40,371 nt of DNA from Bacteroidales bacterium (GTDB taxonomy: Bacteria; Bacteroidota; Bacteroidia; Bacteroidales; Tenuifilaceae), in contig DSBV01000088.1 in assembly GCA_011045955.1 (NCBI GenBank), positions 1 to 40,371 of the forward strand, written 5' to 3'. Under the pieces are notes generated by a model, which saw only the letters and a program-made list of their open reading frames with translations, did no database searches and had not been told where the DNA came from. Of the stretch, positions 16,644 through 26,594 are shown one piece after another (position 1 is the first letter of the stretch; each line of letters opens with the position of its first letter). Position numbers and translations under genes: made by a program.

Positions 16644-16673
16644 GTATAATAGTGAAGCAAGTATTTATACTTG
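16641..16673 (+). promoter_or_regulatory. Promoter of the WG-repeat gene
   Basis: A -33 TTTG (16641-16644) and a -7 TATACTTG (16666-16673, one base off TAnnTTTG) are separated by 21 bases. The predicted transcript start near 16680 leaves an 18-base leader to the ATG at 16698. Confidence 0.55.
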
Positions 16674-16697
16674 TACCCTAACATTAATACGTTGGCT

Positions 16698-17597
16698 ATG
16701 CAAAAATATCTACTCGCATTAATTGCTGTTTTGGCGTTTAGTTTTGTACATGGGCAGCAAGCCGGGGGTAAAAAGCGGCAACCTAAAAGGGCATACCCCA
16801 GCGACTGGGTTTTGGTGGAAAAGGGTGGCTCTTTTGGATTTATTTCCAGCAACGGAAAGGAGATTATTAAGCCACAATACACACGTATTCATCCTTTCGA
16901 TGAGTTTCAGCGGGGGTGGGCAATGGTAGAAAAGGATGGATTTTTCGGATTTATCTCGGCCGAGGGCAAAGAGATTATCAAACCCCAGTACACAAAAATT
17001 TACCCCTTTGGCGACTTTAACCGCGGATGGGCAATGGTAGAGGCGAACGGCAAGTTTGGATTCATATCGGTTGAGGGTCGCGAAATTATCAAGCCAATTT
17101 ATAGTAAAATTTACCCTATCGGAGAGTTCCACAAAAACTTAGTCATGGTTGAGAAAAATGGATTAATTGGCTTTATATCGCTCGATGGAAGGGAAGTTCT
17201 AAAACCCCAGTACCAGAAAGTGCATCCATTTGGTGAATACCAAAAGGATTGGGCACTGGTTGAAAAGGATGGTTTTCTTGGCTTTATCAATGGCGAAGGG
17301 AGAGAAATTGTTAAACCACAATACTCAAAAATCAGCCAGTTTAACGAGTACCAAAAGGGTTGGGCGTTAGTACAGCGCGACAACTATTTGGGATTTATTA
17401 ACTCCGAGGGCAAAGAAATAGTTAAACCTCAGTACACCCAGATCATGCCATTTGACCAGGTAAAAAGGGGTTGGGCTCTTGTGGAACGCGATGGCCTTTG
17501 GGGTTTTATTTCTAGCGAAGGGCGGGAAGTAGTAAAACCAAAGTACGAAAAGATTAGCCTTAACGATTCCACTGCCTTCGAGAAAATGAAACCGTAA
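16698..17597 (+). CDS. Secreted WG-repeat protein (seven repeats)
   Basis: This 299-residue protein has a signal peptide (MQKYLLALIAVLAFSFVHGQ) followed by seven WG/KWG-type repeats of about 37 residues that fill the mature chain. Each reads roughly WALVEKDG-GFIS-EGREIIKPQY-KI-PF. Such repeats form beta structures and probably bind other molecules; the cellular role is not known. The TTG at 16671 in the same frame lies inside the promoter -7 box, so the ATG at 16698 is preferred. The first repeat starts with SDWVLVEKGG and the last ends in EKISLND. Conservation between copies suggests recent duplication or strong selection. It has its own promoter and stands alone. Confidence 0.88.
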   Translation: MQKYLLALIAVLAFSFVHGQQAGGKKRQPKRAYPSDWVLVEKGGSFGFISSNGKEIIKPQYTRIHPFDEFQRGWAMVEKDGFFGFISAEGKEIIKPQYTKIYPFGDFNRGWAMVEANGKFGFISVEGREIIKPIYSKIYPIGEFHKNLVMVEKNGLIGFISLDGREVLKPQYQKVHPFGEYQKDWALVEKDGFLGFINGEGREIVKPQYSKISQFNEYQKGWALVQRDNYLGFINSEGKEIVKPQYTQIMPFDQVKRGWALVERDGLWGFISSEGREVVKPKYEKISLNDSTAFEKMKP

Positions 17598-17634
17598 TTT
17601 TTTCGCTTTTAAACTTCTGTTTAAATATTTTTGC

Positions 17635-17642
17635 TATATTTG
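17635..17642 (+). promoter_or_regulatory. -7 box of the methionine operon
   Basis: TATATTTG is a perfect TAnnTTTG match, 38 bases upstream of the riboswitch P1 stem. Confidence 0.6.
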
Positions 17643-17679
17643 TAAGCAAATACTACCATTCTTTTTCACTAAAGAAAGG

Positions 17680-17789
17680 TTAGAATTATAGAGAAGAGCG
17701 GAGAGAACAGGCTCAATGAAGCTCTAGCAACCTGCCCCCCAAAAGGCAAGGTGCTAAAACCTGACCCAGATGGGTGATTATAACTCTAA
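17680..17789 (+). ncRNA. SAM-I (S-box) riboswitch
   Basis: The S-box core is recognisable: AGAGAAGAGCGGAGAGA, then CAATGAAGCTCTAGCAACC, then AAGGTGCTAAAACCTGACCC. The closing P1 stem pairs TTAGAATTATA (17680-17690) with TATAACTCTAA (17779-17789), 10 of 11 positions. It binds S-adenosylmethionine and should shut off the methionine biosynthesis operon downstream when SAM is plentiful. The expression platform is not obvious: the next 247 bases lack a hairpin with a U-run, so control could act on translation, on the intervening ORF, or through Rho. Confidence 0.9.
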
Positions 17790-17800
17790 ACTCTGATGTT

Positions 17801-17920
17801 ATGCAAAGTAAACATCTCAACAGTATTAAATTATGCGCAATCAGTTCTTTTGCGCTAAACAATTTACTTTTCAGGCTTTTCCACTCTCTATCGATGCGAA
17901 TGCGCCCCTGCGCGCAATAG
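17801..17920 (+). CDS. Candidate 39-codon ORF between SAM riboswitch and metY
   Basis: ATG 17801 to TAG 17918-17920 encodes 39 residues ending SLSMRMRPCAQ. It begins 11 bases after the riboswitch P1 stem. Its end contains Met and Cys codons and overlaps GC-rich self-complementary DNA: GCGCAA (17835-17840) with TTGCGC (17850-17855), and TGCGC (17901-17905) with GCGCA (17912-17916). It may be a leader peptide acting with the riboswitch, or a chance ORF. No homology can be asserted from the sequence alone. Confidence 0.35.
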   Translation: MQSKHLNSIKLCAISSFALNNLLFRLFHSLSMRMRPCAQ

Positions 17921-17991
17921 TTAATTCATAAAACCTATTGGTTTTAGCCTGCATGCCGTTTGCGGCGAGCTAAACAATTGCCTGTATATAG

Positions 17992-19355
<1,364 letters not shown>

Positions 19356-19390
19356 TACATTGTGACAGCAATCTTTAAAAAAAAACTGAC

Positions 19391-20410
19391 ATGAAAGTAA
19401 CGGAAGGCAACCTGGAACTTAAAACACTCCAACTTGAATGTGGCGAAGCGCTTGACAATGTGAACATTCGCTACCATATACTAGGCGATATTCAAAAAAA
19501 TCTCGAGAGAGTTATCTGGATTTGCCATGCCTTTACGGCCAACAGCAATCCGGCCGACTGGTGGCCCGAGATGGTTGGACAAGGTAGGTTGTTCGACCCT
19601 GAAAAATACCCTGTGGTGTGCGCTAACATCATTGGCTCATGCTATGGTTCAACTGGGCCTATGAGCGTTAACCCTAAAACAGGCAAACCTTACCTCAGGA
19701 GCTTTCCGTTAGTTACCTTCCGCGATGTAGTTACTGCGAACCAAATCCTTAAGGAGCACCTTGGTATTGACAAAATATGGGTATTAACTGGCGGTTCAAT
19801 TGGCGGATTCCAGGCCATGGAATGGGAATGTATGTATCCCGGCACAACCGAGAATCTTATACTGATTGCCACTGCTGCCGAGGCATCGCCTTGGGTTAAA
19901 GCATTCAGCCAATCGCAACGGCTTGCCATACTTGCCGATGGAACCTTTGACGGTGCTAATCCAAACGGAGGTAAAGCAGGGCTTAAAGCAGCGCGTAGCA
20001 TTGCGCTGCTTAGCTATCGCGGACGCAGCAGCTACAACCTCACACAACAGGATACCAACCCTAATCAGCTATCGAACTTTAAAGCCTGCACATACCAGGA
20101 CTACCAGGGCGATAAACTGGTTAAGCGGTTCGACGCCTACTCTTATTTCGCCCTGAGCCTGATGCTCGATAGCCACAACATGGGCAGAGGTAGAGTAAGC
20201 AATGAAGCGGCGCTAAACTCAATAAAAGCACGAACACTGGTTGTGGGTATCGATAGCGATATACTATTTCCGGTTGAGGAGCAACATTTCATTGCAAACC
20301 ACATCCCAAGCGCGGTTTACCGCGAAATCCATTCCCAGTTCTGCCACGATGGATTTCTGATTGAGTGCCAACAACTAACATCAGTTATTAGCGAATTCTT
20401 GAACCTTTAA
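19391..20410 (+). CDS. metX: Homoserine O-acetyltransferase
   Basis: MetX transfers acetyl from acetyl-CoA to homoserine, giving the substrate of MetY. The 339-residue alpha/beta-hydrolase has the nucleophile Ser136 in TGGSIGGFQAMEW, the acid in VVGIDSDILFP and the His in QFCHDGFLIE. The oxyanion/substrate block CHAFTANSNPADWW and GSCYGSTGP are also present. Some MetX-family enzymes use succinyl-CoA; that cannot be excluded by eye, but pairing with a MetY-type sulfhydrylase favours acetyl. It lies 35 bases after metY and 12 bases before the homoserine dehydrogenase gene, inside the SAM-riboswitch operon. Confidence 0.95.
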   Translation: MKVTEGNLELKTLQLECGEALDNVNIRYHILGDIQKNLERVIWICHAFTANSNPADWWPEMVGQGRLFDPEKYPVVCANIIGSCYGSTGPMSVNPKTGKPYLRSFPLVTFRDVVTANQILKEHLGIDKIWVLTGGSIGGFQAMEWECMYPGTTENLILIATAAEASPWVKAFSQSQRLAILADGTFDGANPNGGKAGLKAARSIALLSYRGRSSYNLTQQDTNPNQLSNFKACTYQDYQGDKLVKRFDAYSYFALSLMLDSHNMGRGRVSNEAALNSIKARTLVVGIDSDILFPVEEQHFIANHIPSAVYREIHSQFCHDGFLIECQQLTSVISEFLNL

Positions 20411-20422
20411 AAATCAACAGAA

Positions 20423-21739
20423 ATGGAACCATTAACAATCACACATAAACGCAAAAAGTCAAACTCAAACAGCGTGAGCCAACAGGTAATTGGTCTGTTT
20501 GGGCTTGGCAATGTGGGCAATGCCCTTTTCCACGTAATTGCCGAAATTCCCAAAAGTAAAGCATACATAAAACGCATTTGTGTTAAGCAACGCCTTAAGA
20601 ACAGGGAGGTTCCCCATGACTTAATTACCTACAATGCAGCGGATATAATTAACGATGAGGCAATTAACCTGATAGTTGAACTAATTGATAACGCCGATGA
20701 AGCATATCACATAGTAAAATCGGCGCTAATGAATGGCAAGAGCGTGGTTTCAGGGAACAAAACCATGCTGGCACACCATTTACCCGAACTTATAGCTTTA
20801 CAGCACGAAACCGGTGCAGCTCTGCTATACGACGCATCAGCATGCGGGAGCATACCGGTAATTCGGAACCTTGAAGAATACTACGACAACGACCTGTTAA
20901 AATCGATTTGCGGGATCCTTAATGGCTCAACCAACTATATCCTTTCCAACGTGTTCAGCCAAGGAGTGGACTACCATTGGGCTCTGAAACAAGCTCAGGA
21001 ATTGGGATATGCGGAGAGCAATCCCGATTTTGACGTGCTAGGATTCGATGCTCTTTATAAGCTCATAATCCTTGCTGTGCATGGATTTGGCACATACGTT
21101 CACCCTAGCGATGCCTTCTGCTATGGTATCAACAAACTTACGGCTTACGACATCCAGTTTGCCCGAGAGAAGGGGAAAAAATTTAAGCTTGTTGCCCAAC
21201 TTCAAAAGCTCAATGCCGACTACTTTACGCTTTTTGTAATACCAACACTTGTAGATCCCACGGACTATATATACAATGTTGAGAATGAGTTTAACGGGGT
21301 GGTTGTGGAGGGACAATACTACGACCGACAATTCATGTTTGGCAAGGGTGCAGGCGGATACCCAACCGGTTCGGCTGTACTGAGCGACATTACGGCTCGC
21401 TTTCATAACTACCGCTACGAGTATAAAAAGCAAAAATACTTTTCGCCACCAGCCTATACTACAGATGTTGAGCTGGAGCTCTATATCCGATATCACAACC
21501 TAACTGATGTCAGTGTTTTTGGTGAACGTAAGGTTAACGAACAGCATTTTGCCACCGATTACCAGTGGGAAATAGCATGGGTTAAACTCACTGAACTTAT
21601 CAGAGTTAAGGAGTTGCTTCCAAAGCTAAACCTTTTTATTGCTTTTACTGATAACTTTAGGTTTAACCCTATTGACAAGGCACTATCAAGCAAGGTAACT
21701 TATGCTGATGATTACCAACCTATTGTTGATGCATTCTGA
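20423..21739 (+). CDS. hom: Homoserine dehydrogenase
   Basis: This enzyme reduces aspartate semialdehyde to homoserine with NAD(P)H, feeding MetX. The 438-residue protein has a Rossmann motif, [12 protein letters not shown], then [10 protein letters not shown], then [13 protein letters not shown] and [12 protein letters not shown]. The active-site block [12 protein letters not shown] supplies the catalytic Asp209 and Lys213. There is no aspartokinase fusion. The C-terminal part after about residue 330 does not show a clear ACT domain. That suggests a biosynthetic isoform assigned to methionine and under SAM control, separate from a threonine-controlled copy that may exist elsewhere (inference). 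It is spaced 12 and 11 bases from its neighbours. Confidence 0.93.
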   Translation: MEPLTITHKRKKSNSNSVSQQVIGLFGLGNVGNALFHVIAEIPKSKAYIKRICVKQRLKNREVPHDLITYNAADIINDEAINLIVELIDNADEAYHIVKSALMNGKSVVSGNKTMLAHHLPELIALQHETGAALLYDASACGSIPVIRNLEEYYDNDLLKSICGILNGSTNYILSNVFSQGVDYHWALKQAQELGYAESNPDFDVLGFDALYKLIILAVHGFGTYVHPSDAFCYGINKLTAYDIQFAREKGKKFKLVAQLQKLNADYFTLFVIPTLVDPTDYIYNVENEFNGVVVEGQYYDRQFMFGKGAGGYPTGSAVLSDITARFHNYRYEYKKQKYFSPPAYTTDVELELYIRYHNLTDVSVFGERKVNEQHFATDYQWEIAWVKLTELIRVKELLPKLNLFIAFTDNFRFNPIDKALSSKVTYADDYQPIVDAF

Positions 21740-21750
21740 ACATCGATTTT

Positions 21751-24700
21751 ATGGAAAAAACAACAGTTTTGAGGGAGTTACTGAAAAGCAGGATACTGGT
21801 GCTGGATGGCGCCATGGGCACCATGATACAAAGACATGGCTTAAAAGAAGATGATTTTCGAGGCGAATTCCTTAAGAATCACCCGGTAAACCTAAAGGGC
21901 GACAACGACTTGCTCAACCTTACCCGCCCCGATGTGATAGGGCAGATACACCTTGCTTACCTTGAGGCTGGAGCTGATATTATAGAAACCAACACCTTTA
22001 ATTCCACGCGCATCTCGCAATCGGACTATGGACTGGAGTACATGGCTTACGAGCTCAACCTTGCCGGTGCAAGGCTTGCCCGTTCCATTGCCGATGAGTT
22101 CAGCATGGCCAATCCACAAAAGCCCCGGTTTGTAGCTGGCTCGATAGGGCCAACCAACCGTACTGCCAGCATGTCGCCCGATGTGGAGCGCCCCGGCTAT
22201 CGTGCAGTAACCTTTGACCAGCTTGTAAGCGCATACGCTGAGCAAGTTGAAGCGCTAATTGATGGAGGGGTTGATATCCTGCTAATTGAAACCATATTTG
22301 ATACCCTTAACGCCAAAGCTGCGCTTTTTGCCATTTCAGAGATAATTGAACGCAAAAGTATCGATATTCCAGTAATGGTATCGGCAACAATAGCCGATAA
22401 CGGGGGACGCTTGCTTACCGGGCAAACCCTTGAAGCATTTGTATGTTCTGTTTCGCACTTCCCGCTACTAAGCATTGGCTTGAACTGCGCCTTTGGCGCA
22501 GAACAGATGTATCCGTTTGTTGAGGAACTTTCGGCTATTACACCATTTTTTGTTAGCGCACACCCCAATGCCGGGTTACCAAATCAGTTTGGGGAATACG
22601 ACCAATCGGCGCAGGAAATGGCTGAAATTGTAGAGCAAATGCTCGCCAATGGGCTGGTAAACATTATAGGAGGATGTTGCGGAACTACACCCAAGCACAT
22701 TGAACTTGTTGCCAAGCTAGCCCAGCGTTACAAGCCTCGGGTTACACCTCAAGTTCCACGTTATACCCGGCTCAGTGGTCTGGAATTGCTAGAGATAAGA
22801 CCCGAAAGCAATTTCATCAACATTGGCGAGCGAACCAATGTGGCAGGTTCAAAAAAGTTTGCCCGCTTGATAGCCGAAGGTGAGTATGCCGAAGCCCTTA
22901 CAGTTGCCCGCGAGCAGGTTGAAGGTGGTGCTCAGGCCATTGATATCTGCATGGACGATGCGCTTATTGATGCATCAAAGGCCATGACTGAATTTCTTAG
23001 CCTGATTGCTTCGGAACCTGACATTGCACGTGTTCCGGTAATGATTGACTCTTCCAGATTCGAGGTAATTGAGGCTGGGCTAAAATGCATCCAGGGCAAA
23101 AGCCTTGTGAACTCAATTAGCCTAAAAGAGGGAGAGGAAGAATTTGCCCGAAGGGCAAAAATAATCAAAAAATACGGCGCCGCAGTGGTTGTAATGCTTT
23201 TCGACAAAAAGGGTCAGGCTGTTACCACCGAACACCGTTGCAAAGTTGCCGAACGGAGCTTCAAAATTTTAACCGAAAAGGTTGGCTTTTCCCCTGAGGA
23301 TATCATCATCGACCCAAACATTCTTGCCATTGGAACAGGCATGGTTGAACATTCAACCCAAGCCGTTAGCTTTATTGAGACCGTCAAATGGATAAAACAA
23401 AACCTACCCTATGCCAAGGTTAGCGGTGGTGTTAGTAACCTTTCATTCTCGTTCCGGGGCAACAACCTGGTAAGGGAAGCCATTCATTCGGTATTCCTTT
23501 ACCACGCCATTCAGGCAGGTATGGATATGGGTATTGTAAACCCATCGCTGCTGATGGTTTACACCGATATTGAGCCAAATCTGCTTAAGCTCACCGAGGA
23601 TTTAGTGCTAAACCGTCGTCGCGATGCTACCGAAAGGCTATTAGCCTATGCCGGCAAACTTGAAGAAACCTATTCGCAACAGCAAAAAACCTATGATTGG
23701 CGCTTACTGCCCGTGGAGCAACGGCTAAAGCATTCGCTTATCAAGGGAACCGATGAGTTTATTCGGGATGACGTGGAGGAAGCCTATAACAAGCTGAAAT
23801 CGCCAATCAGTGTAATAGAGGGGCCCTTAATGGATGGAATGCGCGAGGTAGGCGCCCTTTTCGGAACAGGTAAAATGTTTCTGCCACAGGTAGTTAAGAG
23901 TGCACGCGTAATGAAACAGGCTGTAAAGGTTCTGGAACACTACCTCGAAGTGCAAGCAATGGACTCCCAAAGAACTGAACAAAAGAAAATTGTACTGGCA
24001 ACCGTAAAAGGCGATGTTCACGATATTGGTAAGAACATTGTTGGAGTGGTGTTGGCCTGCAATGGTTACAGCATCGTCGATTTGGGGGTTATGGTTCCTG
24101 CCGAGCGTATTGTGGAAGAGGTAAAAGCAAGTAAAGCCGATATTGTTGGCCTTAGCGGCCTTATCACCCCCTCGCTCGACGAGATGGTACATGTGGTAAA
24201 GGAGCTAAAACGAAACGGCATTAACATCCCGGTTCTCATTGGTGGCGCAACAACATCGGAACTGCATACTGCCCTGAAAATTGCACCTGAATACTCGGGA
24301 GCAGTTGTCCATATTAGGGATGCCTCACAGGCAAGTAGCATTGTTGCCAGTTTGCTGAGCACTGACAAGTCCGCAAGTACCATAAATGCCTACCAAAAGC
24401 GTTACCAGCAACTACGCGAAAACTATTCAGGGAGTAAAACTGTTTTAGTTCCAATTGAGCAAGCTCGCAAAAATAGCCTTAAGCTGAACTGGGATAACTA
24501 CAAACCGGTTAAGCCGAAGCAAACAGGCATCAATACCTTAAGCAATATCGATGTAAATGAGCTAATTCCCTATATCAATTGGACATTCTTTTTCAGGGCA
24601 TGGGGGCTGAAAGGACGGTACCCCGAAATTATTACTGACCCCGTTCATGGCCATGAAGCCCAAAAACTTAAAGCCGAAGCCGAGCTAATGCTTAAAGATA

Positions 24701-25422
24701 TTTGCCGGCTACAAATGGTTAAACCCGAAGGCGTTTATGGCATTTTTCCAGCAACATCAAAAGGCGATGATATCATCATTTACACCGACGAAAGCCGAAC
24801 CGCAACCCAAATGCAGTTGCCATTCCTCAGGAACCAGGAGCAAAAGCCCGATGGAGAACCAAACCTATGCCTTGCCGACTTTATTGCGCCTGCAAATTCG
24901 GGCATTAACGATTGGATAGGATGTTTTGCGGTTACTACTGGATCCATAACATCAACACTTATTGAGGAGTACAGGAAAAATGGAAACGACTTTGCCGCCA
25001 TCATGATTCAAATTTTGGCCGACAGGCTTGCCGAAGCCTTTGCTGAATGGCTACACCTAAAAATCCGAAAGGATTACTGGGGCTATTCGCCCAACGAAAC
25101 GCTGAGCGTTGAGCAAATTCTTCAAGAAAAGTACATAGGTATCAGGCCTGCCCCAGGCTATCCGGCTTGCCCCAACCATAGAGGGAAAATGTGGATATTC
25201 CAACTACTTAATATCCCCAAAACCATCAATATCAACCTCACCGAGAATATGGCCATGATCCCCTTGGCATCGGTAGCAGGCTTTTACTTTGCCAGTAGTG
25301 CCAGCAAGTATTTCAACGTTGGCAAAATTGACAACGACCAGCTGGCAGACTATGCCAAACGAATTGGTGTTAGCACAACCGAAGCAGCCCGATTTTTTCC
25401 AACCTTTTTGGCAAACCAATAA
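21751..25422 (+). CDS. metH: Cobalamin-dependent methionine synthase
   Basis: MetH transfers a methyl group from 5-methyltetrahydrofolate to homocysteine through methylcobalamin. All four modules are present in 1223 residues. The homocysteine domain has zinc ligands Cys246 (LNCAFG) and Cys309-Cys310 (GGCCGTTP). The folate-binding barrel begins with [13 protein letters not shown] near residue 355. The B12 cap and domain have the cobalt ligand His757 in [12 protein letters not shown]. The C-terminal AdoMet reactivation domain carries [12 protein letters not shown]. Length and landmark positions closely follow the E. coli enzyme. It needs B12. It lies between hom and metF with 11-base gaps and is covered by the SAM riboswitch. 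The gene looks intact. Confidence 0.98.
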   Translation: MEKTTVLRELLKSRILVLDGAMGTMIQRHGLKEDDFRGEFLKNHPVNLKGDNDLLNLTRPDVIGQIHLAYLEAGADIIETNTFNSTRISQSDYGLEYMAYELNLAGARLARSIADEFSMANPQKPRFVAGSIGPTNRTASMSPDVERPGYRAVTFDQLVSAYAEQVEALIDGGVDILLIETIFDTLNAKAALFAISEIIERKSIDIPVMVSATIADNGGRLLTGQTLEAFVCSVSHFPLLSIGLNCAFGAEQMYPFVEELSAITPFFVSAHPNAGLPNQFGEYDQSAQEMAEIVEQMLANGLVNIIGGCCGTTPKHIELVAKLAQRYKPRVTPQVPRYTRLSGLELLEIRPESNFINIGERTNVAGSKKFARLIAEGEYAEALTVAREQVEGGAQAIDICMDDALIDASKAMTEFLSLIASEPDIARVPVMIDSSRFEVIEAGLKCIQGKSLVNSISLKEGEEEFARRAKIIKKYGAAVVVMLFDKKGQAVTTEHRCKVAERSFKILTEKVGFSPEDIIIDPNILAIGTGMVEHSTQAVSFIETVKWIKQNLPYAKVSGGVSNLSFSFRGNNLVREAIHSVFLYHAIQAGMDMGIVNPSLLMVYTDIEPNLLKLTEDLVLNRRRDATERLLAYAGKLEETYSQQQKTYDWRLLPVEQRLKHSLIKGTDEFIRDDVEEAYNKLKSPISVIEGPLMDGMREVGALFGTGKMFLPQVVKSARVMKQAVKVLEHYLEVQAMDSQRTEQKKIVLATVKGDVHDIGKNIVGVVLACNGYSIVDLGVMVPAERIVEEVKASKADIVGLSGLITPSLDEMVHVVKELKRNGINIPVLIGGATTSELHTALKIAPEYSGAVVHIRDASQASSIVASLLSTDKSASTINAYQKRYQQLRENYSGSKTVLVPIEQARKNSLKLNWDNYKPVKPKQTGINTLSNIDVNELIPYINWTFFFRAWGLKGRYPEIITDPVHGHEAQKLKAEAELMLKDICRLQMVKPEGVYGIFPATSKGDDIIIYTDESRTATQMQLPFLRNQEQKPDGEPNLCLADFIAPANSGINDWIGCFAVTTGSITSTLIEEYRKNGNDFAAIMIQILADRLAEAFAEWLHLKIRKDYWGYSPNETLSVEQILQEKYIGIRPAPGYPACPNHRGKMWIFQLLNIPKTININLTENMAMIPLASVAGFYFASSASKYFNVGKIDNDQLADYAKRIGVSTTEAARFFPTFLANQ

Positions 25423-25433
25423 AATTTACTAAA

Positions 25434-26387
25434 ATGAAGGTGATCGATATACTTAACAATTCAAAGTCAACACTTTTTTCCTTTGAACTTTTACCACCGC
25501 TCAAGGGGCATAACATTGAAACTATTTTTGCCACAATTGACAAGCTTTTGCCCTACAACCCGGCATATATCAACATAACCTACCACCGCGAGGAGGTGGT
25601 TTACATGCCCAACGAAAATGGGAAACAGGTTCCGGTAAAGGTTAGGCGGCGCCCGGGCACCATTGGACTTGCTGCTGCAATACAGCAGAGGTACGCAATT
25701 GACGTTGTGCCCCATATTATCTGCGGCGGATTTGACTCCCACGAGACAGAGGATGCCCTTATTGACCTCGATTTTTTGGGAATACATAACATACTCGCCG
25801 TGCGTGGCAATGCCGATAAGATTACGGGCAGGTTTAAACCCAGGACAGGAGGACATAGGTATGCCATTGACCTGGTGAAACAGGTTACTGACCTGAACCG
25901 TGGCGTTTACCTTGAAAAGCTGATGGAAAAACCCAAACCAACCAACTTTTGCATAGGGGTGGCAGGGTACCCAGAAAAACATCCTGAATCGCCTAACTGC
26001 GAGTCGGATATTCACTACCTAAAGAAAAAGGTTGAAGCCGGAGCAAGTTACATTGTTACCCAAATGTTTTTCGACAACAAGCTTTACTTCAACTTTGTTG
26101 ATAAATGCCGTAAGGCCGGAATAGCAGTCCCCATCATTCCCGGATTGAAGCCCATCAGCATAAAGGAGCATCTTAGCATTCTTCCCAGGGTGTTCGATGT
26201 TCACATACCTCAAGCGCTGGTTCTTGAACTGGAAAAGTGTAAGACAAACAGCCAGGTAGCACGGCTTGGAGTGGAATGGGCAATTGAACAATCAAAAGAG
26301 TTAAAGAATTCGGGAGTAAAAGCCATCCATTTCTACACCATGGGTAAGGCCGACAATATTGCACGAATTGCACAAGCCGTATTTTAG
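25434..26387 (+). CDS. metF: Methylenetetrahydrofolate reductase
   Basis: MetF reduces 5,10-methylene-THF to 5-methyl-THF, the methyl donor used by MetH, with FAD as cofactor. At 317 residues it has the usual bacterial length. It carries the N-terminal FSFELLPP motif with the catalytic Glu18, then ITYHRE, the VVPHIICGGF stretch, NILAVRGNA, GVAGYPEKHPES and ASYIVTQMFFDN. It is the last gene of the SAM-riboswitch operon. No strong terminator is visible in the 207 bases that follow, which contain a degraded ATCATCCTGAGC-type repeat (about 26411-26435). Confidence 0.97.
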   Translation: MKVIDILNNSKSTLFSFELLPPLKGHNIETIFATIDKLLPYNPAYINITYHREEVVYMPNENGKQVPVKVRRRPGTIGLAAAIQQRYAIDVVPHIICGGFDSHETEDALIDLDFLGIHNILAVRGNADKITGRFKPRTGGHRYAIDLVKQVTDLNRGVYLEKLMEKPKPTNFCIGVAGYPEKHPESPNCESDIHYLKKKVEAGASYIVTQMFFDNKLYFNFVDKCRKAGIAVPIIPGLKPISIKEHLSILPRVFDVHIPQALVLELEKCKTNSQVARLGVEWAIEQSKELKNSGVKAIHFYTMGKADNIARIAQAVF

Positions 26388-26594
26388 CCATTGTTAGCAT
26401 TGCTTACACTTATCATCCTGAGCAGAGCGCAGCAAAATTTTCATTACTTGCTTAATGATATTTTCAGCCCGCTCATCATGTTACAAACCCCAACAGAACT
26501 ACACCCTTTCGTCTTAATGCAATGAATCAATACCCTTAAAAAGTTTTGGATTACCGCCGCAAAAGTCGAATCTTACAAAAAATCTACTACACCT

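Noticed and set aside
16671-17597. WG gene starting at TTG 16671
   Set aside because: The codon overlaps the -7 box, and the signal peptide begins properly at ATG 16698.
22197-22568. Long minus-strand ORF inside metH, and similar antisense ORFs inside other genes
   Set aside because: These are shadows of well-supported genes on the other strand with no independent family features.
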